Source: CAXMQZ01 sp963707075 (GTDB taxonomy: Bacteria > Acidobacteriota > Thermoanaerobaculia > Multivoradales > JAHEKO01). From it: a stretch of 64,000 nucleotides of DNA. The stretch is from assembly GCA_963707075.1 (NCBI GenBank), contig CAVPOX010000024.1, forward strand, positions 137,927-201,926, read 5' to 3'. Both the position numbers and the translations under genes were made by a program. The notes below the pieces were generated by a model. That model did not search any database. It was not told the DNA's origin and worked only from the letters and a program-made list of their open reading frames with translations. This document shows, one piece after another, positions 1 through 9,522 of this stretch (position 1 is its first letter; each line of letters begins with the position of its first letter).

Positions 1-262
1 CACCAGCCACCCCCCACGTCGTGGCGCCGAGGCGGCGGGCTCCATAGGCACCAGCCAAGAAGTCGATGACATAGACCAGCACCGTCAAAAGGGCGAGGAC
101 CGCGAGGGTCGCCCATCCGACGCGACTGAAGCCATCGGCCCAGGCTCCGGCAACCATGCCGAGAAAGACGAGGAGCGCACCAGGCATGACCGGCAGCAGG
201 GTGCCGATCAATCCCACGGGAATCAGAACGAAGGCGAATCCCCAGAGCAAGACCGTTGTCAT
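1..262 (-). CDS. DUF456-type small membrane protein (C-terminus cut by window edge)
   Basis: The reverse strand is open from an ATG at 262 to the window edge, about 87 residues. The product is almost wholly hydrophobic: an N-terminal membrane segment, the motif LLPVMPGALLVFLG, then GAWADGF and a second long hydrophobic stretch ending in a Gly/Ala-rich loop. A Pro-Gly turn between membrane helices followed by an aromatic/Asp segment is typical of the DUF456 family, inner-membrane proteins of unknown function. It is divergent from the small gene at 307. The C-terminal part lies outside the window, so length cannot be compared. The family call rests on motif memory only. Confidence 0.65.
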   Translation of the reverse strand, partial: MTTVLLWGFAFVLIPVGLIGTLLPVMPGALLVFLGMVAGAWADGFSRVGWATLAVLALLTVLVYVIDFLAGAYGARRLGATTWGVAG

Positions 263-306
263 CGCCTGCGAGACTACCAGAGCGAGAGATGTCGTAGGAT
301 GGTCGA

Positions 307-696
307 ATGAAACCGCAGGACTCACACGAAGCGCTGTTCCCGACTCTGAGCTTCGACGAATTCTGGAACTGGGTGGTGGTCCACCCCAACTGTGTCCTTC
401 GAGCGGGAATCCAGAACTCGGTGTTCTATGACGACGAGGACTACCACTGGCACTTCGCTCAGGACGAGACCGACACCTATCTGGTGCAGGTCATCCGGGG
501 AAAACGGCTGGTAGGCGAGTTCGTGGTGTATCGGGACGGCGTGGCCTATGTTCAAAGCCTGGAAGGGGACCAGGAGGGAGAGGTGCTATTCGAAGCGGTC
601 GCTGTCGAGGGAGCGGAGACCCCGCTGGTCTGCTTCTTCGTGATGTCCCACGGCTACGATGTGGATCTGGGCGACGAGTCGCACCGCGTGCACTGA
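307..696 (+). CDS. hypothetical acidic cytoplasmic protein, 129 aa
   Basis: A 129-residue open frame starts at ATG 307, with AGGATGG about 8 bases upstream as a possible ribosome site. The product is rich in Asp, Glu and aromatic residues, especially in residues 15-60 (WNWVVVHPN, then YDDEDYHWHF). There is no signal peptide or membrane segment. The second half alternates hydrophobic and polar residues as in a beta-sheet (VGEFVVYRDGVAYVQSLEG). I do not recognise a family. It stands between a divergent membrane gene and a convergent VOC gene and so probably forms its own unit. The competing reverse-strand frames here look like shadows of this gene. Confidence 0.6.
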   Translation: MKPQDSHEALFPTLSFDEFWNWVVVHPNCVLRAGIQNSVFYDDEDYHWHFAQDETDTYLVQVIRGKRLVGEFVVYRDGVAYVQSLEGDQEGEVLFEAVAVEGAETPLVCFFVMSHGYDVDLGDESHRVH

Positions 697-717
697 TCTC
701 GGGATCGCGAGTCCGAG

Positions 718-1107
718 CTAGCTGAACGCAAAAAGCGCGGCCACAGCTCCAGCTGGATCCTGAATGACACAGTAGCGCCCCATCTCTCCCATGCTCTTGG
801 GTCCGCTCAAGACCTTGCCACCCAGCTGTTCGCACCGCCTCGCGCTCACATCGGCGTCCGCGACCGTGATGTAGATCATCCATAGCGCCGGTAGCCCGGC
901 ATTGCCACCCCTGGCGTGGCAGATCCCGGCCTTGGGCTCGCCGCTTGCCGGCGCCGTCATGTTGAAATCGTCGTAATCGCCCATGGAGACGGGGCTGTGC
1001 TTCCAGCCGGTCACCGAGGCGTAGAAGTCCCGGATTTCGGGCGCGTCGTCGACCGTCAGGTCGATCCAGCCGACGGAGCCTATTTCTGGGTTGGCGGATT
1101 CCGTCAT
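718..1107 (-). CDS. VOC-fold (glyoxalase/bleomycin-resistance-like) protein
   Basis: This is a 129-residue protein of the vicinal-oxygen-chelate superfamily. The start is set at the ATG at 1107 because GGAGGAGAG lies directly upstream; a longer in-frame extension to 1179 would run into the preceding gene. The N-terminal repeat opens with GSVGWIDLTVDD and the FYASVTGW segment seen in small VOC proteins; the second repeat has MIYITVADADVSA, then a GGKVLSGP loop and a VIQDPAGAVAALF end. It is stand-alone and lies 13 bases after the S10 peptidase stop on the same strand, so the two are probably co-transcribed. The substrate cannot be told from sequence. Confidence 0.85.
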   Translation of the reverse strand: MTESANPEIGSVGWIDLTVDDAPEIRDFYASVTGWKHSPVSMGDYDDFNMTAPASGEPKAGICHARGGNAGLPALWMIYITVADADVSARRCEQLGGKVLSGPKSMGEMGRYCVIQDPAGAVAALFAFS

Positions 1108-1120
1108 CTCTCCTCCGATC

Positions 1121-2662
1121 TCACGGTGCGGGCGTCGCCGCTCGGATGAACTCGGCAACGTCCTGTTTGAATTTGGCATGGTCTGCTTCGCGTATGTACA
1201 TCATGTGTCCGGCCTCGTAGTAGGCGATCGAGATATTGCTCCGCAACGCAGTGGGTAGGCCGAGGTGAGCGACCGAGAACGGCGTATCGAAGTAGGGAGT
1301 GGCCAGATCGTAGTAACCCGAGGTGAAGAGCACCTTGAGAGCCGGGTTGCGGGTGATGGCTTGCCGGAGATCTTCCGAGACGTTGACGTACCGGTTGGTG
1401 TTGTCGTCCCAGGTCCAGTCGCGCCACAAGCGCGCCGAGGCGCGAAAGACGAGATCGGTCTCGTAGCCGAGGTCCCTACGCAAGTAGTCGTTCAGGAGAG
1501 TGACGTAACCGACCCCCACCGCCTCGCTGGCGGGGTCGTACTCGAAATGCTCACCTGCCGAGTCTCGATCGAAGCCGGTGAAGCGGGTGTCCAGGCGTCC
1601 GACCGTCTTGCCTTCGGCCCGTAGCAGCTCCTTGACGAAGCGCCAGTTGGCGATTCTGAGATCGGTGCTCTCGACGTAGTCCGTCGACAGACCGGTGTAC
1701 CGCGCCAGGCGCTCGGCGATGGAGCCCCTCTCGTCCTCGGAGAGCCAGTCGCCCTGGATCAACGCGGCGGCGTAATCGCCGATGGCGAAAGCCTCCACTT
1801 CGTCGAGGAAGGCTCTGAGACCTCGCGGCGGCTCGTCGGCCAGCCGGTGGTGATACCAGGCGGTGGCGGCATAGGTCGGGAGGTGGGTGATGTAGGCGGT
1901 GTCGTTGCCCGGGTGGATCTCCTGGTTCTGCCAGTTGAGAATGCTGGAGATCATGACGAGACCGTTGAGGTACATGCCGTGACGCTCCTGCAGGTGGAGG
2001 GCCAGGCCCGCGCTGCGGGTCGTGCCGTAGCTCTCTCCGGCGATGAACTTGGGCGAGGCCCAGCGCTCGTTGCGTGTGGTCCACAGGCGGATGAAGTCTG
2101 CGACCGATTCGATATCACCCCTGAGGCTGTAGAACCGCTTGGCGTCGACGCCAGGAGCCGGCCGGCTGTAACCGGTTCCGACCGGGTCGATGAACACCAG
2201 ATCCGTGACATCCAGAATGGAGTGGGGATTGTCGACCAGCCGGCCGGGCGGCGGCATCGGCATCCCTTCCGGGTCGGCGAGTACTTTCTTGGGTCCGAAC
2301 GCGCCCAGGTGCACCCAGACCGCAGCCGAGCCGGGGCCGCCATTGAAGCTGAAGGTTACGGGCCTTTCGGAGGGGTCGTCGATGCCCTCGCGCTCGTAGG
2401 CGACGTAGAACACGGAGGCCTCGGGCTCGCCCTGCTCGTTGGTGAGCACGAGAGTGCCCGCCGTTGCCTTGAAGTCGACTCGAAGACCCTGTAGGAGGAT
2501 CGAGCCGTGAGAGACCGCCTGGCTCTCTTCGAGCTCGATTGCTGGCGTTGTCGTATCCGTCTCCGTCGTCTCTACCTGCTCCTCCGCGAACAGAGGGCAT
2601 AGAACCGCGAGGACGATTGCGAGCGTTGCACAGAGTGCATTCCAGCTTCCTGGTCTTTGCAT
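1121..2662 (-). CDS. secreted S10-family serine carboxypeptidase-like peptidase
   Basis: A 513-residue protein with a hydrophobic N-terminal signal (residues 10-26) followed by a Thr/Glu-rich linker. The oxyanion region FNGGPGSAA lies at about 106-114. The catalytic triad is visible: Ser211 in GESYG, Asp452 in SGYYDLATPY and His486 in YEAGHMMY. This order and spacing match the alpha/beta-hydrolase S10 peptidases, which remove C-terminal residues in an extracytoplasmic space. Length is usual for bacterial members. It leads a short unit with the VOC gene downstream. The start at 2662 is an ATG; the next gene upstream (amidohydrolase) is divergent, with about 200 bases between. Confidence 0.9.
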   Translation of the reverse strand: MQRPGSWNALCATLAIVLAVLCPLFAEEQVETTETDTTTPAIELEESQAVSHGSILLQGLRVDFKATAGTLVLTNEQGEPEASVFYVAYEREGIDDPSERPVTFSFNGGPGSAAVWVHLGAFGPKKVLADPEGMPMPPPGRLVDNPHSILDVTDLVFIDPVGTGYSRPAPGVDAKRFYSLRGDIESVADFIRLWTTRNERWASPKFIAGESYGTTRSAGLALHLQERHGMYLNGLVMISSILNWQNQEIHPGNDTAYITHLPTYAATAWYHHRLADEPPRGLRAFLDEVEAFAIGDYAAALIQGDWLSEDERGSIAERLARYTGLSTDYVESTDLRIANWRFVKELLRAEGKTVGRLDTRFTGFDRDSAGEHFEYDPASEAVGVGYVTLLNDYLRRDLGYETDLVFRASARLWRDWTWDDNTNRYVNVSEDLRQAITRNPALKVLFTSGYYDLATPYFDTPFSVAHLGLPTALRSNISIAYYEAGHMMYIREADHAKFKQDVAEFIRAATPAP

Positions 2663-2859
2663 CAGGATCTCCCGAGTCTGACTGCGAGTCGCCGAATTCC
2701 GAGGTCGGCGTCGAATGGTACCAGTCTTGGACTCGAATCGGGCGCGCCCTCTCCAGATACGCTCCGCAGGGGTGGGCGTTTGGGGTTAGACTGGCGCGAA
2801 GTGGAGACTTCGAGGTCGAGACCTGAATTTCCAGCTGCAGAGAGCTGAAGGGGACTTTG

Positions 2860-4584
2860 ATGAATCGCCTGATGATTGGCTTGATCTGCGCAGTTGCGGT
2901 ATCGCTCGTCGCCTGTGAATCCAGATCGCTGGAGCTTCAGCCGGCCGATCTGGTCTTGCTTGGAGGACGTGTGGTCACGTTGGACGAAGCCGCGCCGGAA
3001 ACGACGGCCGTGGCAGTCCGCGACGGCTGGATCGAAGCGGTCGGGAGTGACGAGGAGGTCGCTCTCCGCATCGGTCCCGAGACCCGAGTCGTCGAACTTC
3101 GAGGACGGCTCGCCATTCCGGGATTCATCGAAGGGCACGGTCACTTCCTGAGTCTGGGGGACTCGAAGATGATCCTCGACCTGTCGGCCGCGAGCAGCTG
3201 GGACGAGATCGTCTCCATGGTGGCGGCGGCGGTGGAGGACTCCGAGCCAGGTGGATGGATTCGAGGACGCGGTTGGCACCAGGAGAAGTGGGTGGAGGAG
3301 CCGTCGCCGAGTGTGGAAGGGGCGCCTGTTCACGCGTCGCTGAGCGCGGTGAGTCCCGAGAATCCTGTCATTCTCGGCCATGCCAGCGGACATGCGGCCT
3401 TTGCGAACTCTCGTGCCATGGAGCTGGCCGGACTGACTCGAGAATCGAAGAATCCCCCTGGTGGTGAGCTGGTTCGCGATGCCGAGGGCGAGCTGACCGG
3501 CCTGCTCCGGGAGACGGCCCAGAGAGCCGTCTCCGAGGCGCTCTCCGCATCCATGTCGCAACGGGGTCCCGAAGAGGAAGAGGCGACCCGGCGCCGGATG
3601 GTCGAACTGGCCGGTCGAGAGGCTCTCTCGAAGGGCATCACCAGCTTTCACGATGCGGGGGTGTCCTTCGAGACCATCGACTTCTACAGGCAGCTCGAGC
3701 GAGAAGGGGTGTTACCCGTGCGCCTCTATGCCATGGTGAGGCACCAGAGCAACGAGGAGATGGAGGTTCGCCTGCCGGAGTATCGCATGGAGATCGAAGG
3801 CAATGACTTTCTGACGGTGCGCTCGATCAAGCGACAGATCGACGGCGCCCTGGGAGCGCATGGCGCTTGGCTCCTGGAGCCCTACGACGATTTGCCGGAG
3901 AGCGTGGGCCTGGTGCTCGAACCGGAAGAGGAGATCGTGGAAACGGCGCGCATCGCGATGCTGCACGGTTTCCAGGTCAACACGCACGCCATCGGAGACC
4001 GGGCCAATCGACGCGTCCTCGACATCTATGAAGAGGTGTTCGAGGCCAATGGCCGGCCGGCCGATCTTCGGTGGCGCATCGAGCATGCCCAGCATCTGCA
4101 CCCGGACGATGTCGGTCGTTTCGCCGAGCTGGGCATCATCGCCGCGATCCAGGGAGTGCACTGCACCTCGGATGGCCCGTGGGTCCTGAAGCGCCTGGGA
4201 GCGAAGCGAGCAGAAGAGGGCGCATACGTCTGGCGCAAGTTGATCGACAGTGGGGCCATTCTCGGCAATGGCACCGATGTCCCGGTCGAAGCCATCGATC
4301 CGATCGCCAGCTACTACTCGTCCGTGTCTCGGCTCATGCCCGATGGCGGAGCTTTCTATCCGGAGCAGAGGATGACCCGCGAGGAAGCGCTGGTCAGCTA
4401 CACCCGGAACAACGCCTATGCCGCGTTCGAGGAGCACCTCAAGGGATCGCTGGAGGTCGGCAAGCTGGCCGACATCGTGGTCCTGTCAGAGGACATCCTT
4501 ACGGTTCCCGAGTCGAGGATTCCGCAAGCTCGCGTCGATTTGACCATTGTCGGCGGAGAGGTGCGCTTCGCGCGCATGCCCTGA
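2860..4584 (+). CDS. amidohydrolase-3 family (YtcJ-like) lipoprotein
   Basis: A metal-dependent amidohydrolase of the YtcJ/amidohydrolase-3 type. ATG 2860 is preferred over an in-frame TTG three bases upstream, since AAGGGGA sits about 6 bases ahead. The N-terminus is a lipoprotein signal with the lipobox LVAC at about residues 17-20, so the enzyme is probably membrane-anchored in the periplasm. Metal-site motifs follow in order: FIEGHGHF near residue 90, NTHAIGDRAN near 375, RIEHAQHLHP near 405 and a NGTDVPVE loop near 470, ending with the typical GKLADIVVLSED strand. Substrate unknown; members hydrolyse N-acyl or cyclic amide bonds. It is followed after about 170 bases by the DUF5916 gene on the same strand. 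Confidence 0.88.
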   Translation: MNRLMIGLICAVAVSLVACESRSLELQPADLVLLGGRVVTLDEAAPETTAVAVRDGWIEAVGSDEEVALRIGPETRVVELRGRLAIPGFIEGHGHFLSLGDSKMILDLSAASSWDEIVSMVAAAVEDSEPGGWIRGRGWHQEKWVEEPSPSVEGAPVHASLSAVSPENPVILGHASGHAAFANSRAMELAGLTRESKNPPGGELVRDAEGELTGLLRETAQRAVSEALSASMSQRGPEEEEATRRRMVELAGREALSKGITSFHDAGVSFETIDFYRQLEREGVLPVRLYAMVRHQSNEEMEVRLPEYRMEIEGNDFLTVRSIKRQIDGALGAHGAWLLEPYDDLPESVGLVLEPEEEIVETARIAMLHGFQVNTHAIGDRANRRVLDIYEEVFEANGRPADLRWRIEHAQHLHPDDVGRFAELGIIAAIQGVHCTSDGPWVLKRLGAKRAEEGAYVWRKLIDSGAILGNGTDVPVEAIDPIASYYSSVSRLMPDGGAFYPEQRMTREEALVSYTRNNAYAAFEEHLKGSLEVGKLADIVVLSEDILTVPESRIPQARVDLTIVGGEVRFARMP

Positions 4585-4758
4585 ATCGAGCCAGCCTGTA
4601 GCTCGTTACTACCCAAAGAGGTGGGTGGAGTGCGGTCAATCGGAGTGGGGAGCCGCAGGTGCGACGCCGGTAGTATTTTCGAGGTCGCCGGCGGACCGCC
4701 CTCGACGACCCGGGTCTCATTGCCTTGGATTCGAGGCCATCCCAGATTGGAGAGACGA

Positions 4759-6981
4759 TTGGATTCCCACTCCCCGAGTTCGAGCCTCTTGGTCGGCATC
4801 CTCCTGGCTGCGTTGGTGGCGATTCTGCCGAATGGGAGTCGGGCGCAGTGGGTCGAGCCTGCAGAGCGACCCTCGCTCGTTCCGATCTTTGTCGAGACGG
4901 CTCCCACTCTCGATGGCGAGGTGGTTGGAGATCCGGCCTGGCAGGGAGTGGAGCCGGCGACGGGATTCTGGCAGAACACTCCCGACGAAGGTCGATCGGC
5001 GACCGAGGAGACCGAGGTGTACGTGGTCTTTACGGCCGACACGATGTACTTCGGCGTGGTGTGCCATGACCGCACTCCCGGAAGCATCATCGTGGCCAGC
5101 AGTCGGCGGGATTCGCCGCTCGAGGAGACCGACAGTTTTCAGTTGATCCTGGATACCTATCGGGACGAGAAAACGGGGTTTGTCTTCGGAACGAATCCGG
5201 TGGGAATCCAGTACGACGGCCAGGTTACGCAGGAGGGTGAGGGCGGTGGCTTCGCGACGGCGGGCGGATTCAATATCAACTGGGACGGCGACTGGGACGT
5301 CGAGGCGAAGATCTCGGACATCGGTTGGAGCGCCGAGCTGGCGATTCCATTCCGGACCTTGAGATATCCGAGGGACACATCACAGGCCTGGGGCGTCAAC
5401 TTTCAACGCAACATCCGGCGTCGGAACGAGAGGGCCTACTGGTCGCCGCTGCCGCGCCAGTACAGCATCTATCGACTCTCGATGGCCGGCGGCCTGGAGA
5501 ATTTCGAGGTGCCGCGTCAGAACAACCTGCAGGCTCTCCCGTACGTCTTGGGTTCAGCGACCCGTGAGGGTGTGGAGGATGTCCCAACGGAGAACGAAGG
5601 AAATGTCGGACTGGACGTCAAGTACAGCCTGACGCCAAGCCTGACTCTCGATGGCACGATCAATACCGACTTCGCGCAGGTCGAGGTCGATGAGCTGCAG
5701 ATCAACCTGGACCGATTCAACCTCTTCTTCCCCGAGAAGCGGCCGTTCTTTCTCGAGAACGCAGGCTATTTCACCGTCGGGGTGCCCGAGGCCATCGAGC
5801 TTTTCTACAGTCGGCGGATCGGGGTCGGTCCCCAGGGCGAGGTCGTGCCGATCGATTGGGGCCTGCGAATGTCCGGCAAGGCTCGGGATCGATACAACAT
5901 CGGTCTGCTCTACATGCAGACGGACGAAGTCTCCGACGTGACGCCGCAAAACCAGTTCGGTGTCATCCGCCTCAATCGAGATCTTCCGAATCGCTCGGGC
6001 ATCGGAGGTGTTCTCGTCAATCGACGAGGCAGTGGCGGCCTGGCTGCCGATGAGGACTACAACTGGACCTACGGCTTCGATGGCAGATGGGGAGTCGGAC
6101 AGAACGGCCTGATCGACGGGTACGTGGCGCAGACCGATACGCCTGGAATGGAAGGCGACGACTACTCCTTCAGGTTGGGTGGCTCCTACGACTCCGAGAC
6201 GTGGTCCCTGTCGGCCGGCTACACGGAAGTCGCCGACAACTTCAATCCCGAAGTGGGTTACCTGACGCGAAGAGGCTATCGCAAGTCGGATGGCTTTCTG
6301 ATGCGCCGGATCCGGCCGGCGGATCTGTGGGGTCTTCTGGAGTTGCGACCCCACGTCTCCTATCAGGGCTACTGGAACTACGACGGTTTTCAGGAGACCG
6401 GATTCCTGCACGTCGACAACCACTGGGAGTGGCGCAATGGGTACGAAGTCCACACGGGGATCAATTTCACCAGGGAAGGACTGCTGGAACCTTTCGAAAT
6501 TGCCGATGGCGTGACAGTACCGACGGGCACGTACGACAATACCGAGGCGCAGATCGTGTTCTACACGAATCAGGGCGCTCCGGTGGCCTTCTCGGCCCGG
6601 TTGGTGGCTGGAGGCTTCTTCAACGGGGACCGTTTGTCGTTTTCGCCGACTTTGCGCTTTCGCATTGGAGATACCTTCATTACGGAAGTGGGCTGGCAGT
6701 ACAACGACATCGATCTCGAGATGGGCGTCTTCGAGACGAATCTCGGACTGCTCCGCATCTCCTACTCGTTCACCCAGAAGATCTTCGTGCAGGGCCTGTT
6801 CCAGTACAACGATCGGGCCGACGTCTGGGCGACGAACCTTCGTTTTGGTTGGCTGACGCGCGCCAGTGCCGGCCTCTATCTGGTCTATAACGAGATTCGA
6901 GACATCCAGGGAGCCGGTACCGGGGTCCCGGGTCGCAGCTTGATCCTGAAATACAGTCACCTCTTCGACATCTTGAACTGA
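4759..6981 (+). CDS. DUF5916 outer-membrane protein with N-terminal CBM9-like domain
   Basis: About 740 residues. An in-frame ATG exists at 4621, but the TTG at 4759 with GGAGA 5 bases upstream places the start directly before a clear signal peptide (SLLVGILLAALVAILP, then an SRAQ cleavage region). The N-terminal 200 residues resemble a family-9 carbohydrate-binding beta-sandwich (TLDGEVVGDPAW, later TYRDEKTGFVFGTNPVG). The rest is DUF5916, with the marker NLFFPEKRPFFLENAGYF at about residue 320 and alternating aromatic strands typical of a beta-barrel. The protein ends ILKYSHLFDILN, as outer-membrane proteins often do. Related proteins lie in outer membranes of Acidobacteriota and Bacteroidota; the substrate is unknown. 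The NHL gene follows 23 bases later. Confidence 0.85.
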   Translation: MDSHSPSSSLLVGILLAALVAILPNGSRAQWVEPAERPSLVPIFVETAPTLDGEVVGDPAWQGVEPATGFWQNTPDEGRSATEETEVYVVFTADTMYFGVVCHDRTPGSIIVASSRRDSPLEETDSFQLILDTYRDEKTGFVFGTNPVGIQYDGQVTQEGEGGGFATAGGFNINWDGDWDVEAKISDIGWSAELAIPFRTLRYPRDTSQAWGVNFQRNIRRRNERAYWSPLPRQYSIYRLSMAGGLENFEVPRQNNLQALPYVLGSATREGVEDVPTENEGNVGLDVKYSLTPSLTLDGTINTDFAQVEVDELQINLDRFNLFFPEKRPFFLENAGYFTVGVPEAIELFYSRRIGVGPQGEVVPIDWGLRMSGKARDRYNIGLLYMQTDEVSDVTPQNQFGVIRLNRDLPNRSGIGGVLVNRRGSGGLAADEDYNWTYGFDGRWGVGQNGLIDGYVAQTDTPGMEGDDYSFRLGGSYDSETWSLSAGYTEVADNFNPEVGYLTRRGYRKSDGFLMRRIRPADLWGLLELRPHVSYQGYWNYDGFQETGFLHVDNHWEWRNGYEVHTGINFTREGLLEPFEIADGVTVPTGTYDNTEAQIVFYTNQGAPVAFSARLVAGGFFNGDRLSFSPTLRFRIGDTFITEVGWQYNDIDLEMGVFETNLGLLRISYSFTQKIFVQGLFQYNDRADVWATNLRFGWLTRASAGLYLVYNEIRDIQGAGTGVPGRSLILKYSHLFDILN

Positions 6982-7004
6982 TCAAAGCTGAAGGCGAGGT
7001 TTCG

Positions 7005-8058
7005 ATGATGAAATGCTCGAGTGGAGCTGGTGTGGTCCTCCTGGTCGCGTGCCTACTGCCCGGCGGGGCATTGGCGGCAGAATCGACATCCGACGACATG
7101 CAGGTCGTGGCAGGTACCGGCGAAGCCGGCTTCGAAGATGGCTCGCCCGGCAAGCTCAACAAGCCGATTCGTCTCGCTCCCTATGGCGACGGAGCCGTTC
7201 TCGTTGCCGACATCTTCAATCACGCCATTCGAGTGGTCAGCCTCGACGGAGGAGTGAAGACCATAGCGGGAGGGCCTGAGAGGATGGGTTTCCAGGACGG
7301 ACCCGCCGTAACAGCTCGCTTCGCTGCGCCTCATGGAGTGGCGATCGACGCAGAAGGACAGATTGCAGTCGCCGAAGCCGAGAATCACACGATTCGTTTG
7401 CTGACACCCGTGTCGGGGAATTCCGGCCAGGGTCCTCAGAGCTTCGTTGTCTCGACGTCTGGCCGGGACACCAGGTACCGGCGGCATGCTGGATGGCCCA
7501 GCGCAGGAAGCTCTCTTCCAGTCGCCGCACGCTGTGGCCTGGACAGCCGATGGAGATCTCCTTGTCGCCGATATCGGAAACGCGAGAATTCGACGGGTGA
7601 GCTCCGGAGTCGTGGATACGGTCGCTGGCAGCGGCGAGACAGGCCGACAGGACGGTACAGGTTCGGAGGCTTCCTTTCACTATCCGATGGACATTGCGAT
7701 GGGGGGCGATGGAACCCTCTGGATCGCAGACGCTGGAGCTCACTCGGTGAGGGCGCTGACAGCAGATGGCGCGGTCTCGACTTTGCAGATCGCCGGTCGC
7801 ATCGACACACCGCACGGCATCGCGGTGGGAACCGACGGAATCCTCTATCTCGCGGAAATGGGCACGCACCGGGTCTTGGCGATTTCTCCTGATGGCAAGG
7901 TCGGTACCGTATGCGGCACGGGAGAGGCCGGCTCTGGTCCAGGGCAGCTGAATCGCCCGGCAGCGGTTCTGGTGCACGACGAACGCCTCTGGGTTGCCGA
8001 CCTGGACAACCATCGAATCGTGACCTGCATGCTTCCGGAAAAGGGAATCGACAGTTGA
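7005..8058 (+). pseudogene. secreted NHL-repeat beta-propeller protein, broken by one +1 frameshift
   Basis: Begins at ATG 7005 with a signal peptide ending GGALAAES. NHL-type blades follow (VVAGTGEAGFEDG, DGAVLVADIFNHAIRVV, VAEAENHTIRLL). At about 7458 one extra T interrupts the frame: upstream reads VVST, and the next frame resumes LAGTPGTGGMLDG and runs through three further blades (LLVADIGNARIRRV, LWIADAGAHSVRAL, LWVADLDNHRIV) to TGA 8058. Without that base the protein would be about 350 residues, a complete six-bladed propeller by eye. It may be a sequence error rather than a dead gene. It lies close behind the DUF5916 gene and is probably in the same transcript. Confidence 0.75.
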
Positions 8059-8080
8059 GTGCAGCTCGGGGGCGCGGCTG

Positions 8081-8377
8081 TCAGCTGCCAGCGCTGCTCC
8101 CGAGGGACCTGGCCCGCTCTTCGAGCTCTTCGGCCTCCTGTGCCCGTCCGGTCTCTTGCAACAGGGCGGCAATACCAGCATCGAGATTGGAGTCGCTTTC
8201 CGGGGAGAGCGACGCCAGAGACTCGGACAACGCTTCTGGGCGCAGGCCCAGATTCGCTGCGCGGCGCTCGAGCCAATCCCCCCGGGGGTAGTAGATTCCT
8301 GCCTCTAGGGGTGGTTCGTCACGACGCAGAAGAGCGTAGTTGCCCGGGGCTCGCTTTCGACTTGTGGCTGCCGGCGC
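8081..8377 (-). other. open frame without a start codon, possible C-terminal gene remnant
   Basis: On the reverse strand a stop-free stretch ends at TGA 8081-8083 and is closed upstream by TAA at 8378-8380. It contains no ATG, GTG or TTG in frame, yet its translation looks protein-like: it includes GIYYPRGDWLERRAANLGL and ends with a helical Ala/Glu-rich segment resembling a last tetratricopeptide helix pair. It may be the tail of a gene lost when the adjacent transporter region was rearranged, or chance coding character in GC-rich DNA. No product can be assigned. Confidence 0.25.
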
Positions 8378-8405
8378 TTATACTGAGAGGAGGATCGAGG
8401 GTCGT

Positions 8406-9482
8406 ATGACGGACTCAAAACCGAGAACCGACGTCCGGGGGCTGCTGATCTCGCTTGCGGCTGTCGTCGTTCTCATCTACGGACTCAAGGCGGCCCAGAC
8501 GATCGTCGTGCCTTTCCTGCTGAGCGTATTTCTGACCGTCGTCGGAGTGCCGCCGCTCGCCTGGCTGCGGCGCAAGGGAGTCCCCAACGCGGTCGGCGTC
8601 GGCATCGTCGTGGTCGGCATGGTCCTGGTGGTCGCCCTGATGGTGAGTCTCATCGGGACTTCTGTGGCCGATTTCACCAGAGGGATTCCCGATTACCAGG
8701 AACGGCTCGACGATCAGATCGCCACGATCCTGGATCGCCTCGGGCTTTCCGAAAGGATCGGTTCGACGCGAGAGCTCCTGGCTACGGTACACCCCGGAGC
8801 GGCCATCGACATGGTGGGGCGGCTGCTCAACAGCGTCACCGGCATTTTCAACTACACGTTCTTGATTCTATTTTCGGTGGTCTTCATGTTGGCGGAGGTG
8901 GCGGCGATCCCCGACAAGATCGAGGCGGCATTTTCCAGCTCCGCGGAGACCTTGAGGGCGTTCACTCGGTTCAACAGGAGCTTGAATCGATATATCGGTC
9001 TCAAGACCGCGATCGGTCTAATCACCGGTATCGCGGTGACGATCTGGGTGACGATCCTGAGGCTCGACTTTCCACTTTTGTGGGGACTCATCGCATTTCT
9101 CTTCAACTATGTCCCCAACATCGGGTCGATCATCGCCGCCGTCCCGGCCGTGCTGCTCGCCCTGGTTCAGTGGGGGCCCGGCCGGGCAATGCTGGTGGCG
9201 GCCGGCTATCTGGTCATCAACATATTGATCGGCAACCTCATCGAGCCCCGGGTCCTCGGCAGGGGACTAGGACTCTCCACGCTGGTGGTGTTCCTGTCCC
9301 TGGTGTTCTGGGGGTGGGTCCTCGGTCCCATGGGGATGCTACTCTCCGTCCCCCTCACGATGACCCTGGTCATGGCTCTCGAGAGTCATGAACGGACGCG
9401 TCGCTTCGCGATTCTGCTGGGCATCGAGTCCACTGCAAAGGCCTCTGCAAAAGAGCCGGTCGAGGCGGTCCTCCGACGGTAG
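8406..9482 (+). CDS. AI-2E family transporter-like membrane protein
   Basis: A 358-residue protein. The start is ATG 8406, with GAGGG four bases ahead; the longer frame from 8340 lacks a ribosome site and would add a non-membrane tail. Two N-terminal hydrophobic helices (LLISLAAVVVLIYGL; VGVGIVVVGMVLVVAL) are followed by a soluble segment and then a block of membrane helices including the family signatures FNYVPNIGSIIAAVP and NLIEPRVLGRGLGLS. These match the AI-2E_transport family (YdiK/PerM-like permeases, some exporting autoinducer-2 or acting as Na+/H+ antiporters). It stands alone; the precise cargo is not predictable. Confidence 0.9.
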   Translation: MTDSKPRTDVRGLLISLAAVVVLIYGLKAAQTIVVPFLLSVFLTVVGVPPLAWLRRKGVPNAVGVGIVVVGMVLVVALMVSLIGTSVADFTRGIPDYQERLDDQIATILDRLGLSERIGSTRELLATVHPGAAIDMVGRLLNSVTGIFNYTFLILFSVVFMLAEVAAIPDKIEAAFSSSAETLRAFTRFNRSLNRYIGLKTAIGLITGIAVTIWVTILRLDFPLLWGLIAFLFNYVPNIGSIIAAVPAVLLALVQWGPGRAMLVAAGYLVINILIGNLIEPRVLGRGLGLSTLVVFLSLVFWGWVLGPMGMLLSVPLTMTLVMALESHERTRRFAILLGIESTAKASAKEPVEAVLRR

Positions 9483-9522
9483 GACTTCCGACGGTTGATC
9501 CCGAAGCTCGATTCGGTCAGCA

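Noticed and set aside
2662..3651. Long reverse-strand open frame over the amidohydrolase
   Set aside because: It is arginine- and proline-rich, without domains, and mirrors a strong coding gene on the other strand.
5554..6960. 468-codon reverse-strand frame within DUF5916
   Set aside because: Antisense of a gene with clear beta-barrel pattern and signal peptide; no ribosome site or motif.
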